DNA of 64,000 nucleotides from Rhizobium glycinendophyticum (GCF_006443685.1 NZ_VFYP01000001.1:124001-188000); one strand, 5' to 3'; counted from the first letter of the stretch, positions 7,693-16,989 are shown. Translations and numbers: made by a program. The notes: a model not told the origin generated them from the letters alone.

Positions 7693-9117
7693 TTAACCGC
7701 CCCAGCCGCGCAGGAGCTCGAGCCCGCTTTTTAGGAGCGCCTCTGCGTCTGCATGGCTTTTCGCTTCGACATAGCAACGCATTTCGGGCGCATTGCCGGA
7801 CGGACGGAAATGGATGACCCTTCCATCGTCAAGGGTAGCTCTGACACCGTCGATATCGCTGACCTCTGCCACGCTGCCAATGGGGGAAAGGAAACTGGAC
7901 AGGTTTTCTGGCGACTGGCGAATATGCGCCATCAGGCTGGCGCTCCGTTCCGTCGCGAAGTTCTCCAGCCGGTCGCTAAGTGCCACCGGCAGGCTGAAGG
8001 CCTTGACGAGGCCGGACAGCGACTGACCGGTCTGTGCGGCCACGCCGAGTGCGGCAAGGGCTGGCAGGAAACTGTCGCGTGTCGGAAGCGCCTTCAGGAT
8101 CTTCGCCCCGACGGTGAAGTCCGACCCCAGCATCAGTCCGCCATTCGCTTCGAAACCCAGCACGCTCTCCTTGCCGTCAGCAAGGGCTGTCTCCATGGCC
8201 GCAATCACATAGGGCGAGCCGACGCGCGTGCGGATGACCGAAAAGCCGCCGTCGTCTTCGAGGCCCGAATTGGACGTCACGGGCGTTGCAACGGTCTTTG
8301 CCTTTAGGAAGCGCGCGGCAACCAGGCCGAGCAGATCGCCGCGTAGCGGCTGTCCGTGTTCGTCGGCCACCAGCGGACGGTCCCCGTCGCCATCGGTCGA
8401 CAGAATGGCGTCCAGTGCCAGTTCGTCGCTCCATCTTGCAAGCTGCATCACCGTGTCGGTCGACACTGCTTCGGTGTCGACAGGAATGAATATATCCGAG
8501 CGCCCGAGGGGAAACACAGTTGCACCGTAGTGCTGGAACACGCTGACCAGCATATCGCGGGCAACGGTACTGTGCTGATAGACCCCAATGCGCTTTCCAT
8601 TCAGGCAGGCGGCGGGCAGAACGCCGAGATTGCGCTCGAGGAAGAGCGTGCTGGCCGCTTCTTCATGATCGTCGCCCGTGCCGCTATCGACCTGGTTTGC
8701 GTTGGGATCTGCGGCGAGCTCCGCCGCAAGGCGGGTGATTGCCTGCTCATCCTGCTTGTTGATCTCGCCATCCGGCCGATAGAACTTGATGCCGTTTCTA
8801 TCTGCCGGGATATGAGAACCCGTAACCATGATTCCGGCCGCCCCCAATGAGGCACCGTAAAGCGCAAGCGCCGGGGTCGGGATCGTTCCGCAATCGATCG
8901 GCACAAGATCGACGCGTCGGAGCGCCGCCATGATCGTTGATGCAATCTCTGGGCTGGATGGGCGAAAATCGCGTGCGATGACAACGGGCGATCCGGCCTG
9001 CGCCAGCCCTTGCGACAGAAGATGGCGGGCAAAGGCAGTCGAATAGAGAGCCGAGACGGCGCCCACCAGGTCCGAAGACAGCCCCCGGAGGCCGCTGGTA
9101 CCGAATTTTGCCGTCAT
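7693..9117 (-). CDS. Phosphohexomutase (phosphomannomutase/phosphoglucomutase family)
   Basis: A 474-residue alpha-D-phosphohexomutase. Motifs are FGTSGLRG at the N-terminus, the phosphoserine loop TGSHIPADRNG with catalytic serine near residue 101, the metal loop DGDGDRP near residue 237, the sugar-specificity loop EANGG, and a C-terminal phosphate-binding RPSGNAPEMR. ATG at 9117 is chosen because a GAGGAG ribosome site precedes it by the normal distance; ATG at 9138 has none. The enzyme interconverts hexose 1- and 6-phosphates for polysaccharide or nucleotide-sugar synthesis. Whether it prefers mannose, glucose or glucosamine phosphates is not clear from sequence. Confidence 0.85.
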   Translation of the reverse strand: MTAKFGTSGLRGLSSDLVGAVSALYSTAFARHLLSQGLAQAGSPVVIARDFRPSSPEIASTIMAALRRVDLVPIDCGTIPTPALALYGASLGAAGIMVTGSHIPADRNGIKFYRPDGEINKQDEQAITRLAAELAADPNANQVDSGTGDDHEEAASTLFLERNLGVLPAACLNGKRIGVYQHSTVARDMLVSVFQHYGATVFPLGRSDIFIPVDTEAVSTDTVMQLARWSDELALDAILSTDGDGDRPLVADEHGQPLRGDLLGLVAARFLKAKTVATPVTSNSGLEDDGGFSVIRTRVGSPYVIAAMETALADGKESVLGFEANGGLMLGSDFTVGAKILKALPTRDSFLPALAALGVAAQTGQSLSGLVKAFSLPVALSDRLENFATERSASLMAHIRQSPENLSSFLSPIGSVAEVSDIDGVRATLDDGRVIHFRPSGNAPEMRCYVEAKSHADAEALLKSGLELLRGWGG

Positions 9118-9232
9118 GCGTCTCTCCTCGTGTTCCATCGGAGCCCTTTATATGGGCTGACGGGTCGGAGCATCAAGCAGAATACCGGAAGGCGTGATCG
9201 TTGAGGCGGCGGAAGGAAGGGCGGCCTGAAAT

Positions 9233-9353
9233 GAAAAGAGCCTGGCGCGGGAGGAGGTGCGCCAGGCTCTTAAACTCGATCGGCAATTGGGAGGAGGAGG
9301 AGTATTGCCGATCCTACCGAGCGGCGCTGGGAGGAGGAGTGCGCCGCTTCGAT
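9233..9353 (-). ncRNA. NfeR1/alpha-r14-like small RNA with three anti-Shine-Dalgarno loops
   Basis: Three perfect hairpins follow each other on the minus strand, and the loop of each contains CCTCCTCCC. The 5' hairpin has a 7-bp stem 9341-9347/9321-9327, the middle one a 10-bp stem 9304-9313/9278-9287, and the 3' one a 13-bp stem 9259-9271/9236-9248, whose 3' arm runs into CTCTTTTCATTT and forms a Rho-independent terminator. With the promoter at 9360-9388 the transcript is about 120 nt. Size, three hairpins and the repeated anti-SD loop match the alphaproteobacterial sRNA family alpha-r14 (NfeR1 in Sinorhizobium meliloti), which base-pairs with ribosome-binding sites of transporter mRNAs. The identification rests on these features from memory, not on a search. 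Confidence 0.85.
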
Positions 9354-9359
9354 GCTTGT

Positions 9360-9388
9360 TTTCTACCCAAAAGGCTCCTTGCTGCCAA
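9360..9388 (-). promoter_or_regulatory. Sigma70-type promoter of the small RNA
   Basis: On the minus strand TTGGCA (9388-9383), a 17-bp spacer and TAGAAA (9365-9360). Transcription would start near 9353, just ahead of the first hairpin. Spacing and boxes fit a housekeeping promoter. Confidence 0.6.
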
Positions 9389-9718
9389 TCCTCGTTGTTG
9401 CAACGCAGCAGTGCGTCAGATGCATGGCTACCTTCAAGCGTTGGTCATCGGTTTGGTTTTTAAAGCGTAGCGTGCTTTCGAGTCTTTCGAATCTACGCTG
9501 TTCCAACGAAACCGAACCTTCGTTTTGCTGCTGCCACCATTTTGCTCACCACTCTTACAATTGCTCATGCACGATAGGCATGGCTGCTTGTCGTTGTATC
9601 ATCGCCGAACAAATTGTCGCGGCGATGATCCATGGCGCACTCCGATAAGCCATGGGATGGCCCCGCCTGCCACTTTCCGTTATAGCGGGCCGGAAAGAAC
9701 CAATGTCTGGAGACTTCA
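9389..9718. other. Intergenic stretch upstream of RNase D with two small inverted repeats
   Basis: No convincing gene lies between the sRNA promoter and RNase D. Two short perfect inverted repeats stand in tandem: ATCGCCG/CGGCGAT (9601-9607 and 9620-9626) and CCATGGC/GCCATGG (9630-9636 and 9649-9655). They could shape the leader of the RNase D mRNA. Open frames here share no family signature. Confidence 0.4.
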
Positions 9719-10342
9719 ATGGCGACGATCCGCACCCACGAAGGCGATATTTCCGCAGAGAGCGCCGCCCGCTACACTGACGCGATCGCCATCGATACGG
9801 AAACCCTGGGTCTTGTGCCGCGTCGTGACCGCCTGTGCGTCGTGCAACTGTCCCCGGGCGATGGAACGGCTGACGTCATCCGCATCGCGGCCGGACAAAA
9901 GGAAGCGCCAAACCTCGTCGCCCTACTCGCCGATCCGGCGCGTCAGAAGATTTTCCATTACGGACGCTTCGATATTGCGGTGCTCTTCCATACCTTCGGC
10001 GTGACCACGGCCTACGTCTTCTGCACAAAGATTGCCTCGCGCCTCTGCCGCACCTATACGGACCGTCACGGCCTCAAGGACAATCTCAAGGAACTGCTCG
10101 AGGTTGACATTTCCAAGGCGCAACAGTCTTCCGATTGGGCGGCCCAGAAGCTCAGCCAGGCGCAGCTCGAATATGCCGCCTCGGATGTTCTGTATCTGCA
10201 TGCCTTGCGAGACAAACTGACCGAGCGTCTTGTCCGCGATGGCCGCATGGAGCACGCGAAAGCCTGTTTTGAATTCCTGCCGACCCGCTCTAAGCTCGAC
10301 CTGTTGGGCTGGGAAGAGACCGATATCTTCGCCCACAGCTGA
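9719..10342 (+). CDS. rnd: Short ribonuclease D-like 3'-5' exonuclease
   Basis: A 207-residue DEDDy exonuclease: ExoI motif AIDTETLGL (D26, E28), ExoII in FHYGRFDIAVL, and ExoIII in YAASDVLYLHAL with the tyrosine-aspartate pair. It is much shorter than E. coli RNase D because the C-terminal HRDC domains are missing, which is the usual rhizobial form. It should trim 3' ends of tRNA or other stable RNA precursors in the cytoplasm. ATG at 9719 follows a GGAGAC ribosome site. It stands alone between non-coding DNA and a convergent small gene. Confidence 0.85.
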   Translation: MATIRTHEGDISAESAARYTDAIAIDTETLGLVPRRDRLCVVQLSPGDGTADVIRIAAGQKEAPNLVALLADPARQKIFHYGRFDIAVLFHTFGVTTAYVFCTKIASRLCRTYTDRHGLKDNLKELLEVDISKAQQSSDWAAQKLSQAQLEYAASDVLYLHALRDKLTERLVRDGRMEHAKACFEFLPTRSKLDLLGWEETDIFAHS

Positions 10343-10372
10343 TCACGCAGTAACGTGAGATAGGATCCACCG

Positions 10373-10696
10373 TCAGGTCTTACGGGAGATCCCGACGCGT
10401 GCCATGACGTCTCGGGGGATGTCGTAGTGCCGGATCATGGCCGCCTGATTGCGCAAGCCGCATAATTCCCGTTGAACCGATAGCGCAAAGACCGCCTGCG
10501 CGGCCTCGTCGAGGGCCTCGGTTAATCGTTCCGGCGCTCCGGCCCGGGCCTCGGCACATCGGTGCAACGCGAGTTCCACCTTCCGTCCCGCGCGCCCCAG
10601 AACGTCCGCCATCTCGCCGGCCAACTCCTGTTCGAGAGCCGAAAGCAAGTCTCCTGAGGTCGATGCGAGCAGAGATGCGGGCGGTCGGAAGCTCAT
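10373..10696 (-). CDS. Conserved-looking hypothetical protein, 107 aa
   Basis: The protein from ATG at 10696 begins MSFRPPASLLASTSGDLLSA and is rich in alanine, leucine and charged residues, with long helical stretches (ALEQELAGEMADVLGRAGRKVE; ALDEAAQAVFALSVQRELCGL). No known domain is recognised. A TTG start at 10732 would add 12 residues but has no better ribosome site. It is convergent with RNase D and divergent from the small gene at 10853. Regular codon use and helix pattern argue that it is a real gene. Confidence 0.6.
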   Translation of the reverse strand: MSFRPPASLLASTSGDLLSALEQELAGEMADVLGRAGRKVELALHRCAEARAGAPERLTEALDEAAQAVFALSVQRELCGLRNQAAMIRHYDIPRDVMARVGISRKT

Positions 10697-10852
10697 GTCT
10701 AGCGGTTCTTGTAGACGAGAATTGACATGCAATGTAGCGATTGTGCCAAGCTTTCATTAACTCAGAATTCGCATCATCACCGCAGTGAAATCGGCAGCAA
10801 GGCCTCGGGATTCAAGGGGCCTCGTGAGAGCAAAGCGTAGAATCAAGCGACC

Positions 10853-11104
10853 ATGACGGAAGCAGCCCACAGCCTTCTCGACAGCCTATCCCGCTCGACC
10901 ATCACGTATGATACCGACCGAGCAGGCAGCAACGAAAACAATCCCGAGGATCCAGGCTCGGGAACTGACTATGCTCCGGCCACCTGGCTGGATGCCTTGA
11001 TGGTTGACGAGCGCAGCCGTCCCGACCAGCCGCTCGGCAAACGCATTCCCGCACCTTCCGATGATGCAGGGCTCTATCCGATGTTTCTGCGCCTGGTAGA
11101 CTGA
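10853..11104 (+). CDS. Small hypothetical protein, 83 aa
   Basis: An 83-residue protein beginning MTEAAHSLLDSLSRSTITYD, acidic in the middle (ENNPEDPGSG) and ending in GLYPMFLRLVD. No domain, signal peptide or membrane segment is seen. It ends 4 bp before the stop of the convergent phosphoribosyltransferase gene. It could be a real small gene because its frame is open with plausible composition, but there is no family evidence. Confidence 0.4.
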   Translation: MTEAAHSLLDSLSRSTITYDTDRAGSNENNPEDPGSGTDYAPATWLDALMVDERSRPDQPLGKRIPAPSDDAGLYPMFLRLVD

Positions 11105-11108
11105 CGTT

Positions 11109-12506
11109 TCAGGCGGAAACGCTTGCGGCGCTCGCGCGCGCGCGGATCTCGTCGAAGCTCCAGTCTTTGAGCAAGCGACCGTTTTCCCATACGGGCTGAA
11201 GCAGATTTTGCCGCGTCCCAAGCTCAGATAGCGGAATTGCCACGATGTCGGCCCCATCGGCAATCGCTGCGACGCGTCCGGTCATGGCTGGCTTTTCCTG
11301 CGGATTGGTGGACCGACGACCGATCTCGCGCCATGCCCCCGCCCCAGTCTGTACCGCGCTGGCGCGCATGGTGAAGGAAAGCGTGTCGCGGTTAATCTTG
11401 TGCAAGAGCCCTGAGCCCATGCCGAAAGAGATGTTCTCGGCCGAAAAGCCCATGCCCTCCAGCCGTCCCAGGATCATCTGGATATCTTGGATAGAGACGC
11501 CGTCGGACTGGATCACCCTCACATTGGCGTCGAGCACCTTGAAGCCCTTGCCATTTAGCCGGGTACCGTAGGCGTAGGCCAGTTGCGCGACCACCTGCAC
11601 GGGTGTGTCGATCGGATCGCCGCTGTCGGGTCGCACCACAAGCGTCGCGCCTGCAGCACGCACCTTCGTCTGTAGTTTCTTGCCCCAGATTTCTGTGACG
11701 GCATTGTGCAGATCATAGCTGTCGGAGACGACCGAATAGGCGCCGAACTTGCTGAACTTGTCGATCAGGTGAGAATAGGCGTCCACCTCCTGTTCCTGCC
11801 CCCAGGCCGTGATCGTGCCGTGTTCTGCCGCCGGGATTGAGAATGCGGGCATGCTCCCCCCATAGGCGCGTCGCGCCTGCAGGATGCCGGGAAGCGAATC
11901 AGACGAGTGAAAGTGCACGAGATGGGCGGCCCCGCCGATGGCCGACTGCTCGACGCTCGACGTGCTGCGGCACCCGTAATCGCTGATCCGGCTCGGCAGC
12001 AGCGCCTGCGGATCGTCGGTGGTGCGCTCAAGAAAGGGCAGAATCGCCATGCGCAGCCGCCAGGCCGTTGTGGTAACCGTCGAGGGATACCAGATGGCCC
12101 GCAGCAGCGATGTCTCGATATGAGAGGTGAGCCAAGGAAGGGCAGGGTCGGTGTTGACCACCTGCACGATCGGCACGCCTCGTCGCAGTGCCGTGCCTTC
12201 CGGCAGCGCCTCGATCTTGAGCGGCAACAGACCCCCATGGGCCTCGACGATATGCAACCACCCCTCCTTGTCGAAAGGTTGGCCATGGGCCGCAGCCACC
12301 TCTTCGGCCTCCGCGACATCCAAGCGCGTTACCGGTTTGGACAGGTAGTCCTTGAGAAACATCTGCAGCCCGAAGAACATCACCTCTGGCCGGAACGAGC
12401 CACCGCGTGTCGTGACGAAGGCGCTGACGGCCCGCGTATCCTGAGGATACTGAAGATAGGTCCCGAGTTTGTAGCTGTCCGTGTTCAGGATGAGATTGGA
12501 TGTCAT
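11109..12506 (-). CDS. Nicotinamide phosphoribosyltransferase (NAMPT/NadV family)
   Basis: A 465-residue protein from ATG at 12506 (MTSNLILNTDSYKLGTYLQY). It has the NAMPT/NAPRT motifs TRGGSF, HFHSSDSLPG, the catalytic-histidine segment IPAAEHGTITAWG, the phosphate-binding VVRPDSGDP, and SDGVSIQDI with a C-terminal FGMGSGLL. Length and motifs fit the NAMPT branch, which converts nicotinamide and PRPP to nicotinamide mononucleotide for NAD salvage, rather than shorter bacterial PncB. ATG at 12518 is the main alternative; the frame extends to 12695 without family similarity. No NAD-pathway neighbour is visible. Confidence 0.85.
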   Translation of the reverse strand: MTSNLILNTDSYKLGTYLQYPQDTRAVSAFVTTRGGSFRPEVMFFGLQMFLKDYLSKPVTRLDVAEAEEVAAAHGQPFDKEGWLHIVEAHGGLLPLKIEALPEGTALRRGVPIVQVVNTDPALPWLTSHIETSLLRAIWYPSTVTTTAWRLRMAILPFLERTTDDPQALLPSRISDYGCRSTSSVEQSAIGGAAHLVHFHSSDSLPGILQARRAYGGSMPAFSIPAAEHGTITAWGQEQEVDAYSHLIDKFSKFGAYSVVSDSYDLHNAVTEIWGKKLQTKVRAAGATLVVRPDSGDPIDTPVQVVAQLAYAYGTRLNGKGFKVLDANVRVIQSDGVSIQDIQMILGRLEGMGFSAENISFGMGSGLLHKINRDTLSFTMRASAVQTGAGAWREIGRRSTNPQEKPAMTGRVAAIADGADIVAIPLSELGTRQNLLQPVWENGRLLKDWSFDEIRARASAASVSA

Positions 12507-12746
12507 GCTGGCGCCCATCAAAAGTTGTGCGGCACAGGGCCGCCGGTGGGCAGTTTGCCATTCCAGGTATGCGCGAAACTTGAGCGTCGAGGGCAGCGTC
12601 GATGGAATTAGCTTTTCGTTAACCATGTTTTGCGACACTCGCCCTTGAAGCAGGAAGATGCGCCGCCGCTTTGAGCTCCTTTTAGCCGTTTTCACTAGGC
12701 AAAGGAGCCCGCGCAGCGACTGGCGCCCTGAACGCGAGAGGTCGCC

Positions 12747-14420
12747 ATGCTTGGTCCCGTCAGCGCCCAGACGAACCTGTATCAGCCTATTTCGGAGAAT
12801 CGCAGCGCCGTAGAAGGCCGCAACGCGGATCGCGTGGCCGCGCCGGTGACGGAAGAGCCCTATTCAGCGAGTGCGGCAACGGCCATTGCCGGCAATCTCA
12901 ACATCATGCTGCTTAGCGCGCCTGAGCGCATGTCGCAGAACCTCCTCATCCTTACGGAGGTTCTCGCCTCTGTGCTCAAGATGAAGCAGGAACCCAACGA
13001 GCCTCTCACAGCCTTTGCTGCGCGACTCATCGATGCCATCGCGACATTGGCTCCGGCAGAACAGCAGAGACTGAGGGCCCTCTTGTCCGAGGCCTTCGCC
13101 GGCCTGCAATTGCGGACCCTGCTCCAGGCGCTGCGAAACCCGCAGGGTCCGGAAGCAGCGACGCTCGCGATCTATCTGGAGCTCTATCGCCAGAAAGAGC
13201 GTGATCCCGGCGCCCGCGCGGTGATTTCCTCCTATCGACAGAATGGCGATCTGGCCGGGGCGCCGACTCCTGCCGAGCCCGCCACCACCACCCGCACGCC
13301 GAAATCGTCTGCGTCCCTCCCGACGGGTCAGATGACATCGCCCGTATTCGCAACGGCCGGACCTTCCAGACCGGCAACAACGCTCATCTCCGCCGCGCCC
13401 ACGGTCACTGGACAGGCGGAAGAAGATGACCGGGCCACAGTTATGGGGGCTGCGTCACCCGGTGATGCCCATGTCGCGGGCGAAAGCGCTGATTCGGAAT
13501 CGCTTTCCCGTCTACGCCAGATGCGCGCCAGCATGGCTGAGTCCGCCGAAATGTTGCCGACTGCGACCATTTCCCCCTCGGTGACGGAACGCGCCAGTCC
13601 GTTGGTTGCGGCCCTGGCAGAAAGAGAGCCAGACGCCGAAGCTGGAGCCGATCCTGCAAATCCCTCCGTTCTGCCCGCCACGCAAGGTACCGAGGAAGGA
13701 CCCGACGGCAGGAACGATGTCGCCCACCCGCTGCCAGCGCCGGTTGCCGGTACGTCCTCGTCACCGCACCCGTCGCTCCCGCCGCATCTGCTTGAGGAAG
13801 TCGCAGAGACGAAGCTTATCCGCACCCTCCTGGCCCTCTATGCTGCTGAGGATCAACCGGACATGGCGAACCTCGCCTTCGAAGCTCTGATGGCCGATAA
13901 ACCGGATGTGCCGGAGTCAACGATCAAGCCATCCGCGACCACCGCGTTACCGGAGAGCGCGATGGATGAGGCTGATCTCCCGTCAGCGGACCGTCCTGTC
14001 CACCTGGAGGAGCGCCTCGCTCTCACGACCTCTGTCCCGCCATCGGACCGTCAGGAGCCTGACCGGGGTGGGATCCATGGCAATGGTCTGCCGCTCGCTT
14101 TCGTCAATTACGTGATTGAGACGGATAATGACCCCGTTCCCGTCAAGGCGGTCCGCAAGGACGCCGAGGATGACGCCGAGCCTGAACAGTCCGCTGAAGA
14201 CGACAGAAACGAGGCATCCGGCGACGAGCCTTCTGGCCAGGACCCGCAAGAATTCCTTGAGACGTCAGGCGCAGAAATTCAAGGCGACGAGACGGACGGT
14301 CAGCCCAATCTCGACCCCGCTACCTCTTCCCTTGATGCGGCGAATGTCGTCGCAACCTTGCCCTCTCCCGAGCCGGACCCGGCCCAGGCGCTCTATCTGC
14401 GTCTCTCCGATTTCGCATGA
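12747..14420 (+). CDS. Large low-complexity hypothetical protein, 557 aa
   Basis: ATG at 12747 follows a GAGAGG ribosome site. Residues about 40-160 look folded and helical (LLILTEVLASVLKMK, TAFAARLIDAIATLAPAEQQRLRALL). The remainder is rich in Pro, Ala, Thr, Asp and Glu and looks disordered, with an acidic stretch near 470-530. No signal peptide or membrane segment is seen. Composition loosely recalls flagellar hook-length control proteins, but no flagellar genes are near and the C-terminal motif of that family is not recognised. It is convergent with rpsA, separated by the rpsA terminator. Function unknown. Confidence 0.65.
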   Translation: MLGPVSAQTNLYQPISENRSAVEGRNADRVAAPVTEEPYSASAATAIAGNLNIMLLSAPERMSQNLLILTEVLASVLKMKQEPNEPLTAFAARLIDAIATLAPAEQQRLRALLSEAFAGLQLRTLLQALRNPQGPEAATLAIYLELYRQKERDPGARAVISSYRQNGDLAGAPTPAEPATTTRTPKSSASLPTGQMTSPVFATAGPSRPATTLISAAPTVTGQAEEDDRATVMGAASPGDAHVAGESADSESLSRLRQMRASMAESAEMLPTATISPSVTERASPLVAALAEREPDAEAGADPANPSVLPATQGTEEGPDGRNDVAHPLPAPVAGTSSSPHPSLPPHLLEEVAETKLIRTLLALYAAEDQPDMANLAFEALMADKPDVPESTIKPSATTALPESAMDEADLPSADRPVHLEERLALTTSVPPSDRQEPDRGGIHGNGLPLAFVNYVIETDNDPVPVKAVRKDAEDDAEPEQSAEDDRNEASGDEPSGQDPQEFLETSGAEIQGDETDGQPNLDPATSSLDAANVVATLPSPEPDPAQALYLRLSDFA

Positions 14421-14439
14421 ACATTAGCCGATGGCGCAA

Positions 14440-14473
14440 CAAAAAAACCCGCCGGGATTGCTCCCGGCGGGTT
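14440..14473 (-). terminator. Rho-independent terminator of rpsA
   Basis: A perfect 12-bp stem AACCCGCCGGGA (14446-14457)/TCCCGGCGGGTT (14462-14473) with a 4-nt loop. On the minus strand it is followed by a run of T's (complement of 14441-14447). It lies just downstream of the rpsA stop. Confidence 0.9.
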
Positions 14474-14499
14474 CGTCTAAGCTCAGTCAACAGCGAGGA

Positions 14500-16203
14500 T
14501 TAGTCGTTGTTGCGGTTCTTCAGGGCTGCACCCAGGATGTCTCCGAGCGATGCGCCAGAGTCGGACGAACCGAACTGTGCCACAGCTTCCTTCTCTTCTG
14601 CGATCTCGAGAGCCTTGATCGACAGCATGACCTTGCGGTCCTTCTTGGAGAAGTTGGTGACGCGGGCGTCGACAACCTGACCGACCGAGAAACGCTCCGG
14701 ACGCTGATCGTCACGATCGCGGGCCAGATCGGCGCGGCGGATGAAGGACGTGATGTCCTCGTGGTTGACCAGCTTCACTTCGATGCCGCCATCGTTGATG
14801 CCGATGACTTCGCACGAAACGACGGCGTTCTTGCGCAGGTCGCCGGAAGCGGCGGCATCGCCAACCGAGTCCTTGCCGAGCTGCTTGATGCCGAGCGAGA
14901 TGCGTTCCTTCTCGACGTCGACGTCGAGAACGACGGCCTTGACCACGTCACCCTTGTTGTACTCTTCGATGACCTGTTCGCCCGGACGGTTCCAGTCGAG
15001 ATCCGAGAGGTGAACCATGCCGTCGACGTCGCCTTCGAGGCCGATGAACAGGCCGAATTCGGTCTTGTTCTTGACTTCGCCTTCGACTTCAGTGCCAGCC
15101 GGGTGGCTGTAGGCGAATGCCTGCCACGGGTTCTCGAGCGTCTGCTTGAGACCGAGCGAGATACGGCGCTTCGACGGATCGACTTCGAGAACGACGACGT
15201 CGACGTCCTGCGTGGTCGAAAGGATCTTGCCGGGATGAACGTTCTTCTTCGTCCAGGACATTTCCGAGATGTGGATCAGGCCTTCGATGCCGGGCTCCAG
15301 CTCGACGAATGCACCGTAGTCGGTGATGTTCGTGACGGTACCGGAGATCTTCTTGCCAACCGGGTACTTGGCAGCGATGCCATCCCACGGATCCGACTCG
15401 AGCTGCTTCATGCCGAGCGAGATGCGGTGGGTTTCCTGGTTGATACGGATGATCTGAACCTTGACCGACTGGCCGATGGACAGGATTTCCGAAGGATGGT
15501 TGACGCGGCGCCATGCCATGTCGGTGACGTGCAGCAGGCCGTCGATGCCGCCGAGGTCAACGAACGCACCGTAATCGGTGATGTTCTTGACGACGCCGTC
15601 AACAACCTGGCCTTCTTCGAGGTTCTGAACGATTTCAGAACGCTGCTCAGCGCGGCTTTCTTCGAGAACCGTACGACGCGAAACAACGATGTTGCCGCGA
15701 CGCTTGTCCATCTTGAGGATTTCGAAGGGCTGCGGGTTGTGCATCAGCGGGGTCACGTCGCGGATCGGACGGATGTCAACCTGCGAACGCGGAAGGAAGG
15801 CAACGGCGCCGTCGAGGTCAACCGTGAAGCCGCCCTTGACCTGGTTGAAGATAACGCCTTCAACGCGCTCGCCAGCTTCGAACTTGGCTTCGAGCTTGAT
15901 CCAGCTTTCTTCGCGACGCGCCTTTTCGCGCGACAGAACAGCTTCGCCGAGAGCGTTTTCGATGCGCTCGACGTAGACTTCGACTTCGTCGCCGACCTTG
16001 AGCGTGCCGTCCTTGGCGCGTGCACCGAATTCCTTCAGCGCGATGCGGCCTTCGACCTTGAGGCCGACGTCAACGATTGCGACGTCCTTCTCGATGGCGG
16101 TGATGATGCCCTTGGCAACATAGCCTTCGGCCAAGTCGGTCTTGGCAAAGGATTCCTCGAGGAGGGCTGCAAAGTCCTCGCGCGACGGGGTAGAAACAGA
16201 CAT
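14500..16203 (-). CDS. rpsA: 30S ribosomal protein S1
   Basis: A 567-residue protein from ATG at 16203 (MSVSTPSREDFAALLEES), preceded by AGGAG at a 7-nt distance; an upstream in-frame start at 16221 lacks one. It holds six successive S1 (OB-fold) repeats, seen as recurring VDVGLKVEGRI, ITDYGAFVDLGG, ITDYGAFVELEPG, NKTEFGLFIGLEG and similar blocks. S1 binds mRNA on the small ribosomal subunit and helps start translation. It lies downstream of cmk, its usual rhizobial neighbour, with a 153-bp gap that probably has its own promoter. A strong terminator follows. Confidence 0.98.
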   Translation of the reverse strand: MSVSTPSREDFAALLEESFAKTDLAEGYVAKGIITAIEKDVAIVDVGLKVEGRIALKEFGARAKDGTLKVGDEVEVYVERIENALGEAVLSREKARREESWIKLEAKFEAGERVEGVIFNQVKGGFTVDLDGAVAFLPRSQVDIRPIRDVTPLMHNPQPFEILKMDKRRGNIVVSRRTVLEESRAEQRSEIVQNLEEGQVVDGVVKNITDYGAFVDLGGIDGLLHVTDMAWRRVNHPSEILSIGQSVKVQIIRINQETHRISLGMKQLESDPWDGIAAKYPVGKKISGTVTNITDYGAFVELEPGIEGLIHISEMSWTKKNVHPGKILSTTQDVDVVVLEVDPSKRRISLGLKQTLENPWQAFAYSHPAGTEVEGEVKNKTEFGLFIGLEGDVDGMVHLSDLDWNRPGEQVIEEYNKGDVVKAVVLDVDVEKERISLGIKQLGKDSVGDAAASGDLRKNAVVSCEVIGINDGGIEVKLVNHEDITSFIRRADLARDRDDQRPERFSVGQVVDARVTNFSKKDRKVMLSIKALEIAEEKEAVAQFGSSDSGASLGDILGAALKNRNND

Positions 16204-16356
16204 GAAATCTCCTAGTCGCATCCATTGGGATGCGTGAGCGCCGGTGGTTCGTGTTGGTCGGGACCAAATCCTCCATCCGCTCTCATTGGAGAGCTGTCCG
16301 GCGCGGGGACGGGGAAGTGGCCAGCTGAAACGAAAAGCGGCTCGGCCGGTTCCGGA

Positions 16357-16989
16357 TCAGCGCAGTTTCGTCAGGGCAGCGTCGATGAGTTCCTTCGCCG
16401 CCGAGAATGCGGCCTCTATACTCATTTCGGACGTGTCTAGCAAGTGCGCATCATCCGCTGGTTTCAAGGGGCTGTCGGCCCGTCCCATATCGCGTTCGTC
16501 GCGCTTCTTCACATCCGCGAAGATTGCCTCGAAATCGGCGCTCGCGCCCTTGGCGATGATCTCTTCATACCGTCGACGCGCCCGCACCTCCGGAGAGGCC
16601 GTGACATAGAGCTTCACTGGCGCCTGTGGGCAGACCACGGTGCCGATGTCGCGCCCGTCGAGCACGGTGCCGGGCAGGCGTGTGGAAAACGCCCGCTGCG
16701 CCTCGACCAGCGCCCGGCGCACCGCCGGCATCACGGCGATCTTCGACGCAGCTTCGCCGATGTCGTGCGCTGATAGCACGTCCCGGTCCAGACCGCCGAG
16801 GTCGAGCGCGAGGGCAACCCGTTCCGCAATCGCCTCGTCGTCGAGCGGCAGGCCGGCATCGATCAGTGCCTTTGCGGTCGCCCGATAGGTGAGCCCTGTA
16901 TCCAGATGGTGAAAGCCGTAGGTCTCGGCGATCCTGCGCGACAGCGTCCCTTTGCCGGCCGCCGCCGGCCCGTCGATGGCGATGATCAT
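16357..16989 (-). CDS. cmk: Cytidylate kinase
   Basis: A 210-residue protein from ATG at 16989 ([19 protein letters not shown]) with P-loop [28 protein letters not shown] and a lid region RARRRYEEI. It phosphorylates CMP and dCMP to the diphosphates. The start is supported by AAAGGACC just upstream; the open frame continues to 17067 without similarity. In rhizobia cmk usually follows aroA directly, but here the upstream neighbour is the divergent TIGR02300-type gene and aroA is absent from the gap. Confidence 0.95.
   Translation of the reverse strand: MIIAIDGPAAAGKGTLSRRIAETYGFHHLDTGLTYRATAKALIDAGLPLDDEAIAERVALALDLGGLDRDVLSAHDIGEAASKIAVMPAVRRALVEAQRAFSTRLPGTVLDGRDIGTVVCPQAPVKLYVTASPEVRARRRYEEIIAKGASADFEAIFADVKKRDERDMGRADSPLKPADDAHLLDTSEMSIEAAFSAAKELIDAALTKLR

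Noticed and set aside
14431..16215. 594-aa frame on the plus strand opposite rpsA
   Set aside because: Mirror of a highly biased ribosomal gene; no family signature, and rpsA is certain. The same applies to the long antisense frames opposite pnp, infB, nusA, dnaX and the MFS gene.
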